This document shows positions 12,026 through 24,394 of a stretch of DNA of 64,000 nucleotides, piece by piece. Numbering within the stretch: position 1 is the stretch's first letter; each line of letters opens with the position of its first letter. Both the position numbers and the translations under genes were made by a program. The notes beneath the pieces were generated by a model. That model worked only from the letters and a program-made list of their open reading frames with translations. It was not told the origin of the DNA and did no database searches. This DNA is from Malus domestica (lineage: Eukaryota > Streptophyta > Magnoliopsida > Rosales > Rosaceae), in assembly GCF_042453785.1 (NCBI RefSeq), contig NC_091666.1, positions 24,882,501 through 24,946,500 on the forward strand, in the 5' to 3' direction.

Positions 12026-12367
12026 TTATTCTGGGTTTGTTGCCAGCTGCTTGTACTAGTTTTGTCCTTATTCATAAGGGGAAGTAATGTTGGAAGCTTG
12101 GGAAGCAAAGCCCAACACATGGCTAAAAATGGCGGCACCGCCACACCCTAGCAAACCCCCCCACAACACCACCACACTCCCACCCACAGAAGAGAGAGAG
12201 AGGGAGGGAGAGAGAGAGAGAGAGGCAAAGCTAGCATGGGTTGTAATTAAGGCCATTTTCCTTTTCAGAGTTTTGTGGGGTTGAACATTGAAGGGGAAGG
12301 CAGTGAGAAAAACTCAGAAAAGGTGCCCTTTTTTATTTCAATTTTTTGAGTTTTTTAATACCAAATC

Positions 12368-14693
12368 ATGGGAAAAAGAAATGGGTTTGCTGAGAAGGGA
12401 GCAGCAGCAGAAACAGAGTGGCTGGGTTTGATGATGCAAAACACTCAGCAGACCCAGCAATCATTTCCTCGGAAGAAGACGATGACGGTGATGCATCATC
12501 ATCCTCATCATCATGATCCTCTGCTTGCCAGTGCAGGAAGAGAAGCTTGTGGGGTTTGGGATAACAGTCCTGGTGCTGGTGGTGGACCTATGTTTTGCAA
12601 CACAAGCAATCCAGTCCCGACTTGTCCGACTGATTTATACAATCCTGTCGGTTCTGATTTTGTCCTCCCAAAGTCTCTGCAGCACCATCTGCCTTGCTCT
12701 GATCACACCTTGGCTTTCAGTTCCATAGGTAAAGTTCCCACCTTTATTTCTTAAAAAAAATAACAAAGATTCCATACTTGATGAACAGTTTAGTGATTTT
12801 CTGGTCCTTTTTCTGTTGGGTTTTTTTAATTTTTAATTTTTTATTTGAATTTTTTGAATTTGAATAGGTGGAATGGTGAATGCGAGACTCCCTTTTACAG
12901 CAGCTCAAAGGGAAGAGCTTGAGAGACAGACAATGATTTACAAGTACATGATGGACTCTTCCCCTGTCCCTCCCCAATTACTTTTACCAACTTCCAAGAA
13001 CACATCAATTGTCCCTCGTTTGTTCCCAAACTGTAAATCTTTCTCCTTGTTTTTTTCATCTTTTGGAATTTTTCTACAATACACTGGAGTATTGCATATT
13101 TCGGCACTTAGAGCCATTACATTCAACCCGTAGATTGGATCCAACGGCTCTAAGTGCCCATGAACTCCGATGTAGTTGTAGGCAGACTCCATCGTTAGGT
13201 CTATTTTAACAACGTTTGTGTTCCTTTGTCTTTAAAAAACAAAAAAAGCATTCCTTTGTTTTACTTTGTTGTTGGGTTTTTTGTTTAGTGGTGAAGGGTT
13301 CACTGGAGTTGGGGATTTCTGGGAGCTCTGATCCGGAGCCATGGAGGTGCAAAAGAACAGATGGAAAAAAATGGAGGTGTTCCAGAGATGTAGCTCCGGA
13401 TCTGAAGTACTGTGAGAGACATGCTCACAAGACCAGGAACCGTTCAAGAAAGCCTGTGGAATCCCAAACCCTAAACCCCAACTTCCTCACCAACAACAAC
13501 AACATGAGAAGTCCTACGTCTAATTTTTTCAGACAAAGCAACATCACCAACCAGCAAAGTCCATATTCTAGCAACATGGTTCCTAGTGCTGCCGCTGCTG
13601 CTGGACCACATGTCCAACCCAGGTGGGTTTGGTTTTGGGTTGGGTTAGGTTAGGTTTGGATTCAATTTTGAATGCTCTGAAACTTAGGACCGAAACTCAT
13701 TAATTCGGTTGTATTTTATTGCTTTGATCTCATCCGTTCCCTATTAATGTGCACGGGATGTCACTGTAGCATAGCAGTATTTCAAGCAATAAGTCACTAC
13801 AATGTGTTTTAACATTTTCACTTGGAATTGCTTAATTGGCTTGTAATACCGTTATTGTACCATCCCGTGATAGAAAGTTGTTTCTAGAGAAACATACCTA
13901 CAACAAGATGCCACTGCAACGGTATTTGAATTCAATCAATCACTGCGATGTGTTTTAACTTTTCTACTTGGCATCGCATGAATAAATTGTGATACTGCTA
14001 CAGTGGCATCTCGTTGTAGAGAAGTTCTTCTAATGTGACGTGGTTCTTGCTTGGATGTTTCCATTGTTTTGTGTAATAAATGAGGTTTTTGTCCTTGACC
14101 ATGGAAGGTCCTTGGCTTGGTTCATGAATGGGGAAGCCCCAGCTGTGGGTGGCTCAAACCAAGAGTGGGAGCAAATGATGCAATTCAAGCTGGGCCTAAA
14201 GAGCAGCAGTCACAACTACACAAAGCCTACTAACACAGATGTGGATGTTCCAAAGCAACAAACTGAAGGCTCACTGAATTTGCACACAGATTACAGCGGT
14301 GAAATCCAAGGCCTGCAAATTCAACAGACAAGGCATTTCATTGATGCATGGTCAACATCAACGTCAGCAGAGAGAGAAGAAGATAGAGTTTTTGTTTCTC
14401 CAAACCAGAAGCTGCCCTTTTCATCTCTCACTCTATCAATGTCTGGAGGGGAAGGAAGCAATGAAGAGAGGGAAAATACCCAAATGGGGCTTGGGGTTTT
14501 GGGGGAAGAGAGGGAAAGTGTTGGGGGTTTGAAGTCCCAGTGGATGAACCCTATGTCATGGATGATGGGGTCACCACCTGGTGGACCATTGGCTGAAGCT
14601 TTGTGCCTTGGCATTGCTGGTGGATCTAAAGGCTGCAACAGTGGCTCCACGAGCTGTAAGAGCTCTAGTGGACATGGTAGGCAAGAATTTTGA
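12368..14693 (+). CDS. GRF: Growth-regulating factor (GRF) transcription factor, four exons
   Basis: Exons 12368-12728, 12868-13032, 13289-13622 and 14108-14693 join in frame through GT-AG introns to a 481-residue protein. The QLQ domain (about 127-160; [13 protein letters not shown]) binds GIF co-activators in this family. The WRC domain (about 190-235) has C196, C206, C217 and H220 in the C-x9-C-x10-C-x2-H pattern and binds DNA. The C-terminal region has the LTLSMSGG and GGPLAEAL blocks. GRFs act in the nucleus and promote cell proliferation in leaves and other organs. The miR396 site lies in exon 3 just after the WRC domain. Codon phases at all three junctions agree, which supports the model. 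The overall layout recalls the GRF7/GRF8 group, but I cannot fix the number without an alignment. Confidence 0.93.
13103..13158. repeat. Perfect 13-bp hairpin in GRF intron 2
   Basis: GGCACTTAGAGCC (13103-13115) is followed by its exact reverse complement GGCTCTAAGTGCC (13146-13158) after a 30-base loop. It may be a remnant of a small inverted-repeat insertion. Confidence 0.7.
13441..13461 (+). promoter_or_regulatory. miR396 target site in GRF exon 3
   Basis: The 21 bases contain TTCAAGAAAGCCTGTGG, the conserved core of the miR396-binding site of plant GRF mRNAs, and encode RSRKPVE at the end of the WRC domain. I see no mismatch with the canonical site as I recall it. This predicts post-transcriptional repression by miR396, confining expression to dividing tissue, as established for the family. 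Confidence 0.9.
13752..14035. repeat. Two diverged ~150-bp tandem units in GRF intron 3
   Basis: The words 'gatgtcactgtag ... cagtatttcaagcaat ... atgtgttttaac' recur about 150 bases later as 'gatgccactgcaa ... cggtatttgaattcaat ... atgtgttttaac'. The intron is 485 bp (13623-14107), so these two units fill more than half of it. Confidence 0.55.
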
Positions 14694-16179
14694 TTTGAAT
14701 CACTGAGGATGGCAGTGATGGTTTGTTTTCACCTAAATGTTTGAAGTTCTAACTTTTGTGTCTGTCTCTTGAGGTTGATCATGAATGGGAAAATAGTTAC
14801 TGTTTTAGTTGATTTTGTTGCCTGCATACTATGCCATTATGTTCTAGATTTTAGAACATCCTAAAAATAAAATTTTGAACTCTTAAACTAAACTACTCGC
14901 AAGTGTACGACTCAATAACAGTAGAGAGATAAGAACGAGATCGTACCCACGAAGATTGAGTTTCACTCAACGTCGCGGCAATTTGTCCAACTTGCTTATC
15001 TCATACCTTGTTCAGATGTGAAAGAGATAATGGCAAGACTCATGATGCAGACTGCAGACGTTCGAAACCTCGTATTCTACCAAACTTATATTCAGCCTTG
15101 AGAAACATTTGGTGCTGAAGAATTTCTGAGGCTAAACAACCTAACTCAGAATCAGCATCGACAAATGATGACGATGATCCGCTAAAAATTACAACTATCT
15201 GCTTCTTCCTCACACTACTCTTCAACTGAACTCAACTTGCAAATTCTCAGAATCTACCAAAACTTGTGACACTTAAAAACTAGGAAGAAAAAGAGATGGA
15301 TGAGAGGCTAGCCTCTCTGCCTACCTGCATCCGTATGATGTGTGGGGCTGGGCCAGCATCACAACATGACTGAATACTCCTTTCATAGCTCGAACATTAT
15401 TTGAGTTGTAAATTCCAAATATATTTTATAATAGTCTACTTTAAAAAAAAGAAGATATAATAAACTACTTTAATTTACAAGGAGTATACGAGCTTGGATG
15501 CATGAACGGGCAAACTACCTTAACCAACCAGTCGAAACCAATTTTGCTTGTAATATTTCACTTTAGGCTTGTACCATGATGTATCATTTTGAGTTGTATA
15601 TAACTTTCCCAACTTATTAACCTTATGGGACGTCTCAAAATCACCATTTTCATCCTTTTTAAAATCATTAAATTCCCTTGCAACCTCCTATTGTAATTAG
15701 CCCACAAAATGAATCAAAATTTCAGTTAGGATTTCAAATCTCCTACATTTTCTCCTTTTTGAACCCAAATTCCAAAATCCATTTGAGTATTCTTCACTTT
15801 GTTCATTAGTCTCTTTGGTAATCTTTGTTCCTTGGTTTCTATCCCATTGAAGAGTAAGGAATCGCATCCTACATCGATTGTCAAGGCAATGATACCGATG
15901 TGGGAATAAGGATATTTTCTATGGTGCTTCGAAGTACTCCATACTTGGGATTTTTCATGTTATAATTTTTGACAAATTCAGAAATCAAGATTTAATAGTT
16001 AAAAAATCTGAAATATCCTATGCTCCGAAGCATCATAACCTCTCATTGCTAGCACATTACAGAGCAGAGAAGAAAGCATCTCATCCAACCAAACCAATAA
16101 TAAAATTTCCATTCCAGTTCCAAACCAGGCAACAAATTAAAAACTAGGTTCAATTTCATAATCACCTGCCTCACTTTAA
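14694..16179. other. Intergenic DNA between GRF and IQD, with repeat fragments
   Basis: 14876-15010 ('actcgcaagtgtacgactc ... atcgtacccacgaagattg') resembles a sequence common in plant retrotransposon remains. 15935-16045 is MITE-like: 'ggtgcttcgaagtactcc' faces 'ctccgaagcatcataacc' near the other end. No gene is supported. Confidence 0.5.
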
Positions 16180-18495
16180 TCACCACAGATCAGTGGTTGA
16201 ACATGGAGAAATCTCTCCCCCAAGGGTATCGGCGTACGACGACAAGTTCTCCCTCCCATCGTAGCCATTATTTTGTACACTCTTGAAGCTAGGACTTCTC
16301 GAGTTCTGGCTAAAGCTACTACAATCAATGCCAACACAATTATGATGTTGTGGCTCAGCCGAGACAGGGTACAAAAGGCGCTTCTTGGCTGAGCCGCTGC
16401 CTCTTTCTCTCTCGGGTGTAGAAGGCCTTGTTTTTGGTGTGCTAAGCGATCGAGCCTTGGCCTTTGCGGATTCAGTAGCAGCCATGTAATTTGGTGTTCC
16501 AGAACGGCACATTGCACCCCTGAAGCCCCAATAAGCATTGGTGCCTGATAAGCTTGGTGTGTGTGCAGCTGATGAACAATAGTATTTTTCCTCTTTCGGG
16601 CATCTTGGACTCGCCGTCCGCACTTTCAGAGCTTTTGGTTTTGAAGGAGAGGGTGTTGCAGGCGAGAGATGATTCATGTACTGTGATTTGTGCAGGGGTG
16701 AAGCTGAAGCAATGGCGTAGGAGGCTGGCTGCTTTTGATGTTGCGAATGTGACGATGAAATTGGGACATTTGAAGATGTGCACGAGGAAGGCCTTGAATT
16801 CGTATCGATCTCAACTGTTTTTATGGAGTTCCTTTTGTCAATTGAAGCTCGGCTTCTGTTCTCAAATTGCTTCGTGGCCATCCATCTTTCTAGCCATCTT
16901 GTTCTCTCTTCTAGCTCTGCATCATCCCCTGAAGATGGGTTCCTCTCAGGCCTCCATATCTTCAATTAGGCATCAAAGTATTAAAGACATTAGCTTGTTA
17001 GACAGAAACTTATATGCATGCATGTGACTGTGTCCTAAACCAATCACCAACTTTCTGACATGGCATTGTATGATTAGCTTGGGATAACGTCTGCCGTCTC
17101 ATTTCGAGAAAAAAATATCTTCTAAAACAAACACACAAGTACTAAAAGAACCATATATTTGAGTGATGGAAAATTGATCAACCTGATGAGAGAAAGCATA
17201 AGCCAGAGCCTTTTCACGTTTTAAAGCAGCTTCCTTTCTACTATGCAATACGGGTTCAAGCCCTTTGTCCCAATAGTCCTCACCACGACTTTTCTCCCTA
17301 CACTGCTTGACGCAGCGGAATATAAGAACGAGGAATTAGACAAGCACCGGAAACTAGTAACTGAGAAAACCCTCGAGTTTTATCGAAATCAAGCAAAAGC
17401 ACGAATATAAAATTCATATTTTTATGCTAAAAAGGCGAAGAGGTAGCAGCTGCTGCATACTATTGACTTTCTGTCACGAATGTCCTGAAGATATCTGGAT
17501 TCCCACAAGTGAAGGCCTGTTTCAGCAAACATGGAGTTCCGACCGGCGTCATGCGAAAGCCTTGATCTTTCGTTGCGAACCTGATCTTGTACTCGAACCA
17601 GAGCTTGCATGCATTTCAGTGTCAGCTTTGCTTGCTTCCTAACGTTATGACCTCTCACTAAAGCTTGAAGCTTTACCAGCCCCTTGAGTGCATGTAGAGC
17701 TCTCCTTGCCTTCAGTCAAAAACCACATTTGCAATATGTAAAAAAAATTCAAATAACGACCATAGCCTCTGTAAGTAATCACATCTATACATTGTGCTCT
17801 ATTTTTGTGTTTTAGGACTGGTTTGGGACTGGTTTGATAAGAATCACTTTTGTTCATTGCGGTTTTGCTAGAAGTACTACGTTGAAGTTTTTATCGAAAA
17901 TCCAAGTGAAGAAACAGTTTTAAACATTACGCAGTCAAAAGTGTGTTGTTAAAAAGTGATTTCCCTAAGCAATCTTGAACATGCTCTTAGTAAGTTACTT
18001 ACCAAGTAACCTCTGAATGTCGTTTGAATGAGTGTAGCAGCATAGTGTTCTCTAGCAAAGTTATTCGGTCTTGTGAGCCGAACAATATCTACTGCCGCTT
18101 GGGCAGTAGCCACTGCTGCAGTTGCTGCGGCCACAGCAATTGCATGCCTTTGCTCAGCATCCAAAACAGGATTCACAGGCGCGCTTGCATCTACAGTCAC
18201 TGTCCTTACTTCACATTGTTGAACATGCAGAGTAGGCTTCCGGAAAAGCCACCTTCTCTTTTCTCTCTTCTGTACACAAACCAAACATTGAGTACTCAAA
18301 AAGAAAAAAAAAAACATAGATTAGAATAGTTTAAAATATCGAAAAAATTGTATGCAATATTGTTACCTTTTCTTCCTCTTTTGGTTCATGTTCATCTCTT
18401 CTTCTGCTACTTTTTGGCTGATCGTAATCTTTAGTGGGAGACCTGAACGCCCCTTTCACTATAGTCAGCCATGAAGTACCACTCTTCTTTCCCAT
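16180..18495 (-). CDS. IQD: IQ67-domain calmodulin-binding protein (IQD), five exons
   Basis: Minus-strand exons 18495-18367, 18269-18003, 17709-17461, 17302-17183 and 16959-16180 join in phase 0 throughout to about 514 residues. The IQ67 domain (about 119-185) has a first IQ motif [12 protein letters not shown], followed by [20 protein letters not shown] and [16 protein letters not shown]. An intron falls between RGYL and ARRAL, the position of the conserved phase-0 intron in this family. The rest is basic and Ser/Pro-rich, with the [18 protein letters not shown] block typical of the C-terminal DUF4005. IQD proteins bind calmodulin and usually associate with microtubules or the plasma membrane as scaffolds. 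The sequence resembles the IQD16-18 group, but the number is uncertain. A (GA)n tract lies in the 5' leader (about 18573-18598). Confidence 0.92.
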
Positions 18496-18912
18496 TTGAG
18501 TGTTTGAGCAAAATTTTCCAGCATCACATGAATTTAAGCTGAGGAAGGCAAAAGAAGAAGGTGAAGTTGGTAGAGAGAGAGAGAGAGAGAGAGAGAGGTT
18601 TGTTTGGTTACATGCAATGCAGGAATCAAAGTACGAGCTCTGAGGTCCTCCAATATATATTGTAAAAAACGATGGTTTTTTTTTTTTTTTTGGTGGCATG
18701 CGAAACATTATAAAACAAAAATGGAGGGGACACAACGATGAGAGGGAGAGGTTTCAATGTAGGAAGAAGAATCCAAAGCATCCTAGCTAGGGCTTCTTTG
18801 ATTGATCAATGGCTTTAAATTTCACTGACGAAAATCTAATGGTTTCACGTGACATGGACAACTAAAGGACGATGGAGAGAGAGAGAGAGAGAGAGAGAGT
18901 GAGAGAGAGATT
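18496..18912. repeat. IQD upstream region with two (GA)n tracts
   Basis: GA repeats at about 18573-18598 and 18874-18910. They lie 80-420 bp upstream of the IQD start on its transcribed strand (as CT/TC), in the probable leader and promoter. A 16-base poly(T) tract is at about 18675-18690. Confidence 0.6.
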
Positions 18913-19800
18913 TACAGTGAGAGAATGTGGCCAAATGTGAGTTTTGTTGTTATATTGCATCTTGCATCTGCATGCATTGGAAGTCCTCGAAGACCACCCA
19001 CTCAGCTCGTATTCATGGGTAAAAGCAAACAGAGTGGGGCTTCATTTTCCCAGTAATCTCAGTCAAACTAGTTGGTAGGGTTTCTCCTTTCGTCAATTTT
19101 TTGTTTGGGTTAATTTTACTTGCTCAAGTAAAACACATATTCAATCAGACAGTGAACCAGAACTCTCCCTTTCTTTGCATGAAAATAACTACTAAGCATG
19201 TGAATTTCTACTAGTTTTTCTGAGATTAAATGGGAAAAATTACCAGTTACTAGTTCCAAACAAATCTTCAAAATTTACGCGGACCCAATATGTGTAGTAG
19301 TGTCAGTGTCGGTCATATTTACACCTTGATAATGGCCAGGCCAGACTCAAATTAAAAGCTGCATGTACATGTTGAAGAGAGGTTGAACTCAAAACATCTC
19401 TATTCGTATTTTAAGTCAATCATGCAACATCTTGCATTTTAATTTTTCTCGTATGATATTTTATAATTAGTTTGAAATACTTTCATAGTAACTTTTCCCT
19501 TGCATGAAAATTATTTTTAGACTGCGGTTTTACAACCAAGATTTTTTGAAATGAGAATGAAACTTAAATGCATCGTAGATTAATAGATTTCAAGGGTCAA
19601 AATTTGTTCAAGATCTATCCTAGAAAGGCTGACCTTGTAAGAAAATCGAACTCTGAACTATTATAAATAACAAGAGAATAACGTTTCATTATTTGGTGTC
19701 CGTTTATCTCACTCCACTACTATTTTGATTTGAAGGATACTCTTTAATAATCTTCCAACAGAGGATCAACTACAACGATGAGGTATTTTTTAGTACTTAT
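18913..19800. other. Intergenic DNA, no gene seen
   Basis: No coding gene, structural RNA or repeat with defined ends was recognised. Confidence 0.5.
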
Positions 19801-19839
19801 CTGCTGATTATGTTACCGCAACTCTAAATCCATTGATCA

Positions 19840-20395
19840 CATATTTTTTAGCTGTGGGTTTACACAATGTCCTTGGCTTTAGTTTGCTGCTCAATTTGGC
19901 ATTCTTTTGTTTACTGGCTTATTTTCGGATTTTTAGCTCTTTTTTATGTCGAAGCGGTTTCCTCCACATCTTCGAAATGTTTGGTTGGCTGTAGTGTTTT
20001 TCTTGCTAATGACTATTTGGAAGATACGAAATAAAGTGAAGTTGAAAGCAAGTCCCCTTCATTTTTATGTATATGTTGTTCTACTTTGGCTTGGATTAGA
20101 CAGTTTGGGACTTTCTCTCGTGGTCATGTGCGCAAAGTTTCAGACAAGCAATCTCTCTTGGATTTCGACTAAGTTATGTAATGCTCTTCCCATTCTTTGA
20201 CACCCTCCTCCGCGTATAATTGGGTTAAAGTGAATACAAATGGGCTGCTAAGGGTAACCCTGCCATGCAACTTGTGGTGGGGCCCTTCTTGTATAATGAA
20301 ATGTAAAGTTAATGTTCCCCTAACTAATGTAACTATTTTTAATGTCCTCTGATTAATGTAACTTCTTTTTTTCGTTATCAATAAAATTTCTCTCT
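19840..20395 (+). pseudogene. Decayed LINE tail (zf-RVT end and start of RNase H)
   Basis: 19950-20040 encodes RFPPHLRNVWLAVVFFLL followed by TIWKIRNK, the typical linker after the LINE reverse transcriptase. After frame breaks, about 20221-20280 encodes KVNTNGAAKGNPAMQL, close to the RNase H opening VNTDGAAKGNPG. The tail at about 20370-20385 contains a polyadenylation-like 'aataaaat'. No intact frame remains. This is a different and older copy from the LINE at 40973. Confidence 0.6.
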
Positions 20396-21350
20396 TAAGG
20401 CCAAAATTTTCTTATAAAAAATAAAGAATAGAAAAATGATAAACAAACAAGAGAATAAGGGATTCATTATAATCAACCCTTTATTAATCTTGTGTGGAGC
20501 TTTTTCATCATCAACTTCCTTACCGGTTTTCTCTAGGCAGATGGAAGAATCATCTATAGGAACTGGAAACATTAACCACCCCAATTTCAGATCGGATTTT
20601 ATTGTGAAAACTATTGAAAGATTTTCTAATATTATGACCTTTGGTGGATTATGTAGGTTTATACAAAAGGAAATCATATGAGCAATACCCTTTTGTCCTC
20701 CTTTGCTCTTTTTTTCTTTTTAATTTGTTTTAGCCTCTAGACTGAATAAATAAAAGAGAATTAGTGGACAAAAACAAGAGGAGGGGTGCAGAACAGCAGA
20801 AGGAGAAAATCTGAGCTTGAAGATTTACTACCCTTAACCATACAAGACAGACCAGACTTTGCCAAACCTTGCAACTGAAACTAAACAGTCGCAGGTGAAA
20901 ATTTTGAGCCTACTCCCGATTCAACACGCAAATTTTACCCCTTCACAATCATTGTGATTCACCCTGGATAATAAGAATGTCCTTTCCTGGCATCCACTTC
21001 AATCCTCGGTGAAACTTCAAACAGAAAACAGTAAAGAAAGTGAAAAAGCTTCAGAAAAGTACATATTCGCCAACTCACATCACCCTTTTTCAGGACCAAA
21101 GTTCCACAGAAAAAGTAGAGGCCTCCAAAACACTTTAAGCTTAGGAATGATATGTTCATTATTCCTCAAGCAAATGTAAACATTCATGATGCATTCGGAG
21201 TTCCACCTACTCACCGTAAACTGATTTTTTTTTTTTTTTTAATTCTGGAGAACAAATCGGTCTAAGCAAAATTTACGCTTGATACCACTGGTTTTTGTCA
21301 ATCTAGTTTAGAAGGTTTCCACCACTTTTGTCTTTCCTCGCTAGCTTTAG
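20396..21350. other. Intergenic DNA, no gene seen
   Basis: Short unrelated open frames only. A poly(T) run at about 21225-21240. No family recognised. Confidence 0.45.
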
Positions 21351-22224
21351 AGCACTTCCATCCCATGAATATACCCTAGGTTATTGGGCAATCAAATTCC
21401 CCCTCCGCAAAATCACTCTAGCCTTACCCAATCAACTGGGCTTCAGGGGAGCCCGACAGACAACATGGGCGAATCGCCTGAGGTAGTCTGATGTCAGGTT
21501 GGCGTCAGCTACCTTTTTATATTTTTTTAGGCGAGTGCCTGAATTATACACTGGAGAAGGACGAGTGGCTCGACAAGAAAACAGGGCTAGGCCTGTCGAG
21601 CAGGCGCACTCAACCCTTCTCAACGGCTAGGTGACATGTCAAAATTTTGACCGTTGGCTTTTCAGATCAATGGTCCAAATTTTTAGGCCTAAAAAAATTC
21701 AAATGTTACTGTTGGCATATGTGTCAAAACTTGGGCTATTGGATTACAATTTTTTTAATCCAACGGTCCATATTAATTAAGTTAACAAAGATTTTTAAAA
21801 AATTATTCAAAAATATGAAGAAAAAAAAATTATAATTTTATTATATAAATACCTAACCATGCTCTTCTACTTTACACCATATTTCGTATTTATTCACAAA
21901 TCTTATCGGAAATTTATCCACAAAATTCTTACAGAATCATGACATGTGGCGCTACGGAACTAGTTAAAAATCTACTAAAAAAATCTATCCACAAAAAGTG
22001 TGCTTTTAGTTAATGATATGTGACGTAACAAAATTGGTTAAAAATCATATCTGAAATTAAAAATAAAATTATCTTTTGTTATTCTATAATAAAAAAATAT
22101 TTTAAACCAATAGTCTGATCTATTCAATTTAGAGATGGAGATGCATTTAAGCAGTTAGTAAAGGCACTAATTGTCCTGCTCAATAGCCTAATTGCTCGGG
22201 CAATTTGGTAAGGGTGGAAGTGCT
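21351..22224. mobile_element. Non-autonomous inverted-repeat element (~870 bp)
   Basis: The left end reads AGCACTTCCATCCC and the right end, read inward, AGCACTTCCACCCTTACC. It shares inner phrases (ctgatgtcagg ... gcgtcagct) with the element at 38400-39344, so both belong to one family. No transposase is seen and no target duplication could be confirmed. Confidence 0.6.
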
Positions 22225-23551
22225 ATTAAAGATTGATCCCTCTCTTCCACTAATAAGCTTTTGGGCAATCATTTTCTAGAGGCAGAGAAGAATACAAAAG
22301 AAGAGAAGGGAAATGACAAGTCAGCATCGACCAAGTTTGTGTTTAAAGGTGTTTTAAAGATTCTGTACGTTCACTGTCGGTACTTCCCTGGACAAAAGAA
22401 GTGTTTTAGTTTCTCCACTGATAAATCAGCGGACTCTTCGCCACAAACTTGTGGCAGCCAAGAAGCATCAGCATTCTCCATATATTCTTCAAATCCATGT
22501 GTTGAACTCTATCATGGTACAACAGTTCTCAAACAATTGAAGGGTAACTACTAGTTTAACCCTGTACTAACATAGTAAATCTTTCATTCGTCGCATTAGA
22601 TTTTCTGAAAATCGTTATGATAAGTAGAGATAAGGATAACTCATCTTGAAGAAAAAACTTCATCGGTATATCATGTCTTACGACTAGTCATCTGAAAGAT
22701 AAGTGAAACTAAAACATCACTAACTATGCAACTGGTGTGCCTATGTTCTGTTAGAATATGAGTATGAAACTGAATATTATGGTTGGTCGTAATGTTTCAA
22801 TTAACATAGAAAAGTCTTATTAAAAAGCTTAAAACTATCGTAATTCTTGTAGAATTTAATTCAGATTATAGTAGTCCTTGTGAGACTGAAAGTATTTTGT
22901 TGATGCACTCATAATATGTTTGGATTCATAGTTGGTATCTTATGGTGATTCTAATAGGTGAATTATTAGAATTAATCTATTATAAATAGTGGTCACTGCT
23001 CTTACAAAACATACGCTCAATATTGAACTAAGACATATTGTTAATTTGAGTACTTTTGGTTTTTCAAGAGAGGAGAAGGTGCACTATTTATAAGTCTGCT
23101 TTAGCATATTCTTCTACTGTTTTTACGGGTTAGTTTGTCATTGTGTATATCGAATTGTGATTTTAATGCTTGTATAAATTTGTGATTCATGAGCTTAATC
23201 TCTTAACTTATATTTATGATAAGTTTAGTTTTACATGTTCTCCACATTCAACGAAAGGCGACTAATTCCGGAGATTTGAGTTTCAAAGAATCTGTAATTT
23301 ATTGTACCAACTGCAGCACCATTGAAGACTGGTTTTCTTTTTTCTTTTTTTAATTTTTTTTTTCCAGAAGACTCTTTAAGTGTTCGTTTGGTTCCTAAAA
23401 TTGGATAACTCCCTCTATTTAAAGTATGTTGTAAGAAAAAATGAAGAAACATTGTCTAAGTTAAAGGTATAAGATGGATTACTCGTTAAGGAATTTTGTC
23501 CATTCCAATCCCTCACAAAACGGCAGGATTAAACATAATAAGTTTCCCTCA
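22225..23551. other. Intergenic DNA, no recognised gene
   Basis: A 97-codon open frame starts at 22261 but lacks an ATG and any family similarity I know. The remainder is AT-rich. Confidence 0.4.
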
Positions 23552-23807
23552 TGTTGAATATCAGAGTGCGCAACGAACGAGATTAACAAAAAATAAGAAT
23601 ATTATTAAACAACCGAGAATGCCGGAACGGCTACAAAACCTTAAGAGACTACATTGTGAATAACTTGATCCTCAAACTAAATTACAAGCTCTATTTATAG
23701 AGCAATAAACCTAAGAAACCCTAATGCTTAAATGCCAAAAATACCCAACTACAAAATCAAATCAAATCTCTAATTAATTTCCTAAATAAACCAAATAAAT
23801 TTCAACA
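23552..23807 (-). repeat. 3' LTR of the composite element
   Basis: 256 bp; on the minus strand it runs TGTTGAAATTT...ATATTCAACA. It differs from the other LTR by three substitutions and one single-base indel by my count. The near-palindromic GCTCTATAAATAGAGC (23703-23688) is the likely TATA region of the LTR promoter. Confidence 0.9.
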
Positions 23808-23817
23808 CCCCCCTGTC
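23808..23817 (-). promoter_or_regulatory. Polypurine tract of the composite element
   Basis: GACAGGGGGG on the minus strand, directly before the 3' LTR. It primes plus-strand DNA synthesis in LTR elements. Confidence 0.85.
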
Positions 23818-23823
23818 AAACTC

Positions 23824-24090
23824 ATGGCGGTATACGTCATGAGGTTGCCAACAAGCAGATGCGGATGCAAGACTCCAAATTCCAGTGCTAGTGCCAGTGC
23901 CAATGCCAATACCAATGCCAATACCAATTCTAATGCCAATACCAATATCAATGCCGATGCCGATGCCAATTTCAATACGAAATTCCATCGGTGCAAGTAC
24001 AAGATTCCAATGCCAGTGCCAGTGCAAGATTCCAATGCTAATGCCAATTGCGAACTCCAGAACAAACCTGAACAAGCAAGCAAAAAACCC
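23824..24090. repeat. Degenerate AATGCC/ATTGGC hexamer repeat
   Basis: Runs of 'aatgccaataccaatgcc' give long low-complexity open frames on both strands (Asn/Thr/Ala on plus, Gly/Ile on minus). These are products of the repeat, not a protein family. Confidence 0.75.
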
Positions 24091-24394
24091 AACTTTCGCA
24101 ACGTTACTCGAGTAGTCACTAGTCCAAACACTCGAGCAATCGTCACGAAAGGCAACACCAAACCTCCTAATACAAGCGGCCTTAAAAACAACCAAACCAC
24201 TAAAAAACAAACGACCACTATTTTCCCGATCCAACCTCAAACTTCACAACCTGAAAAGGACACATTGAAACCCACAAAAAATTCAAGATCCAGAGAACAA
24301 CCTAGAGAGAGAAGAAACAAAACGACCCCAATATTTCTTTCATCTCCGCGTGGGCCTCCAAAAAAACAATCAAGCCTTTTTTTTTTTCTACTAC

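Noticed and set aside
14040..14107. GRF exon 4 starting at the upstream in-frame codon 14040
   Set aside because: The AG acceptor at 14106-14107 joins in phase with exon 3 and gives the family-typical sequence; 14040-14107 is intron.
22261..22554. 97-codon plus-strand frame
   Set aside because: No ATG at its start, no known family, no splice-bounded neighbours; kept only as an intergenic note.
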